A DNA stretch of 64,000 nucleotides. It comes from Treponema sp. Lineage in GTDB: Bacteria > Spirochaetota > Spirochaetia > Treponematales > Breznakiellaceae. Within the stretch, counting starts at the first letter, position 1. Every line of letters begins with the position of its first letter. The stretch covers positions 1 through 64,000 of the forward strand of contig JAIRYT010000024.1 of assembly GCA_031267675.1 (NCBI GenBank), written 5' to 3'. The notes under the pieces were generated by a model. It was not told the origin of the DNA. It did no database searches and was given only the letters and a program-made list of their open reading frames with translations. The translations under genes were made by a program, and so were the position numbers. This document shows, one piece after another, positions 63,417 to 64,000 of this stretch.

Positions 63417-64000
63417 GTGGCAAAAAAAAATCCCCCGCCGGAAACATTTGCGGAACGCGGGCGGACAACAGCGGGCGGCTCCCTTGCGGACAAAGGCAGC
63501 GCCCGCCCCGAATGGCAGGACGGCGACGAGAACGAACCGAATCTGCGCCCGCACAGTCTCCTCGAATTTGTAGGGCAGACGGCAATGAAAGAAAATCTTG
63601 CCGTATTTATCCGCGCCGCAAAGGAACGGGGCGAAAGTCTGGATCATCTTTTTTTAACGGGGCCCCCGGGTCTGGGAAAGACGACGCTGGCCCAGGTGGT
63701 CGCCCGCGAACTGGCGGTTGATTTTAAGGTAACAAGCGCTCCGGCGCTGGACAAGCCCAAGGACCTGGCCGGAATCCTTACCACCGTAGGCGAAAACACC
63801 GTTTTTTTTATTGACGAAATTCACCGGCTAAAACCGGCGATAGAAGAAATGCTCTACATCGCAATGGAAGATTACGAACTTGACTGGATCATCGGCCAGG
63901 GCCCCAGCGCGCGGACAATCAGAATACCTATACATCCGTTTACCCTTGTCGGGGCGACGACAAAGGCGGGGAATGTGTCAAGTCCGCTGGTAAGCCGCTT
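63417..64000 (+). CDS. ruvB: Holliday junction helicase RuvB, N-terminal part
   Basis: This begins with GTG at 63417 and is cut by the window end after about 194 codons. The Walker A motif [20 protein letters not shown], Walker [20 protein letters not shown] and sensor 1 region LVGATTKAG are clear. A long Pro/Gly-rich N-terminal extension (about 45 residues) precedes the usual [11 protein letters not shown] start. RuvB is the AAA+ motor of branch migration. Confidence 0.95.
   Translation, partial: MAKKNPPPETFAERGRTTAGGSLADKGSARPEWQDGDENEPNLRPHSLLEFVGQTAMKENLAVFIRAAKERGESLDHLFLTGPPGLGKTTLAQVVARELAVDFKVTSAPALDKPKDLAGILTTVGENTVFFIDEIHRLKPAIEEMLYIAMEDYELDWIIGQGPSARTIRIPIHPFTLVGATTKAGNVSSPLVSR

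Overview
The window looks like a chromosomal segment of a spirochete of the Treponema group, plausibly a host- or gut-associated one. The strongest marker is a 674-residue homologue of CfpA, the cytoplasmic filament protein known from treponemes. Supporting signs are the diderm lipoproteins, a tuf gene embedded in a merged str-S10-spc-alpha ribosomal operon, and local clusters of cNMP-binding/TPR, SpoIIE/STAS and HDOD genes. The genus assignment is inference.

Layout. 1-3700: the end of thrS, then an accessory patch holding a frameshifted secreted protein, a DUF1848 gene whose 3' end is duplicated around a toxin remnant and its antitoxin, and AT-rich envelope proteins. 3872-6689: a split transketolase and galE in one operon. 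6750-23457: the ribosomal superoperon from rpsL to rplQ plus a zinc-ribbon protein, with tuf and secY inside and without fusA, infA, adk or map. 23484-25805: tRNA-Thr(CGT), then cfpA with consensus promoter hexamers, a 5' UTR hairpin and a rho-independent terminator. 26155-32226 (minus): hybrid histidine kinase, FMN-binding-like lipoprotein, two cNMP-binding proteins and an amidohydrolase. 32375-41904: PHP phosphoesterase, uvrC (minus), a LamG/FN3 secreted protein, a large TPR protein with a Pro/Gln-rich linker, an HDOD protein and a metallo-beta-lactamase-fold enzyme.

41922-55045 (minus) is the most striking region. It holds a tightly overlapping operon colinear with the aryl polyene (APE) pathways of proteobacteria and Bacteroidetes: two ACPs, a COG4648-like membrane/acyl ligase/dehydratase fusion, a glycosyltransferase, an acyltransferase, a thioesterase, a LolA-like carrier, an MMPL exporter, a DUF3261-like lipoprotein, a ketosynthase, a dehydratase, a ketoreductase and a second ketosynthase. 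A SPOR protein follows. The fusion gene is in frame only if a -1 slip occurs, or one A is added, at a run of ten A. That makes it a candidate for programmed frameshifting, transcriptional slippage or phase variation. The operon promoter lies so close to the first ATG that the transcript is predicted to be leaderless. Two other genes in the window (at 3084 and 29306) share exactly this geometry.

55046-58637 is an AT-rich accessory patch with no gene for its first ~700 bp. It then holds a mazE antitoxin beside an internally deleted mazF, a DinB-like protein, a truncated second AbrB-type antitoxin, a broken aspartyl protease and a HEPN/MNT pair whose MNT gene seems to start at a non-canonical codon. 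58648-62074 is a partner-switching module (SpoIIE-type phosphatase with CBS domains, STAS protein, HATPase kinase) followed by an unrecognised 405-residue protein. 62172-64000 carries a coiled-coil nuclease-like protein, ruvA and the start of ruvB.
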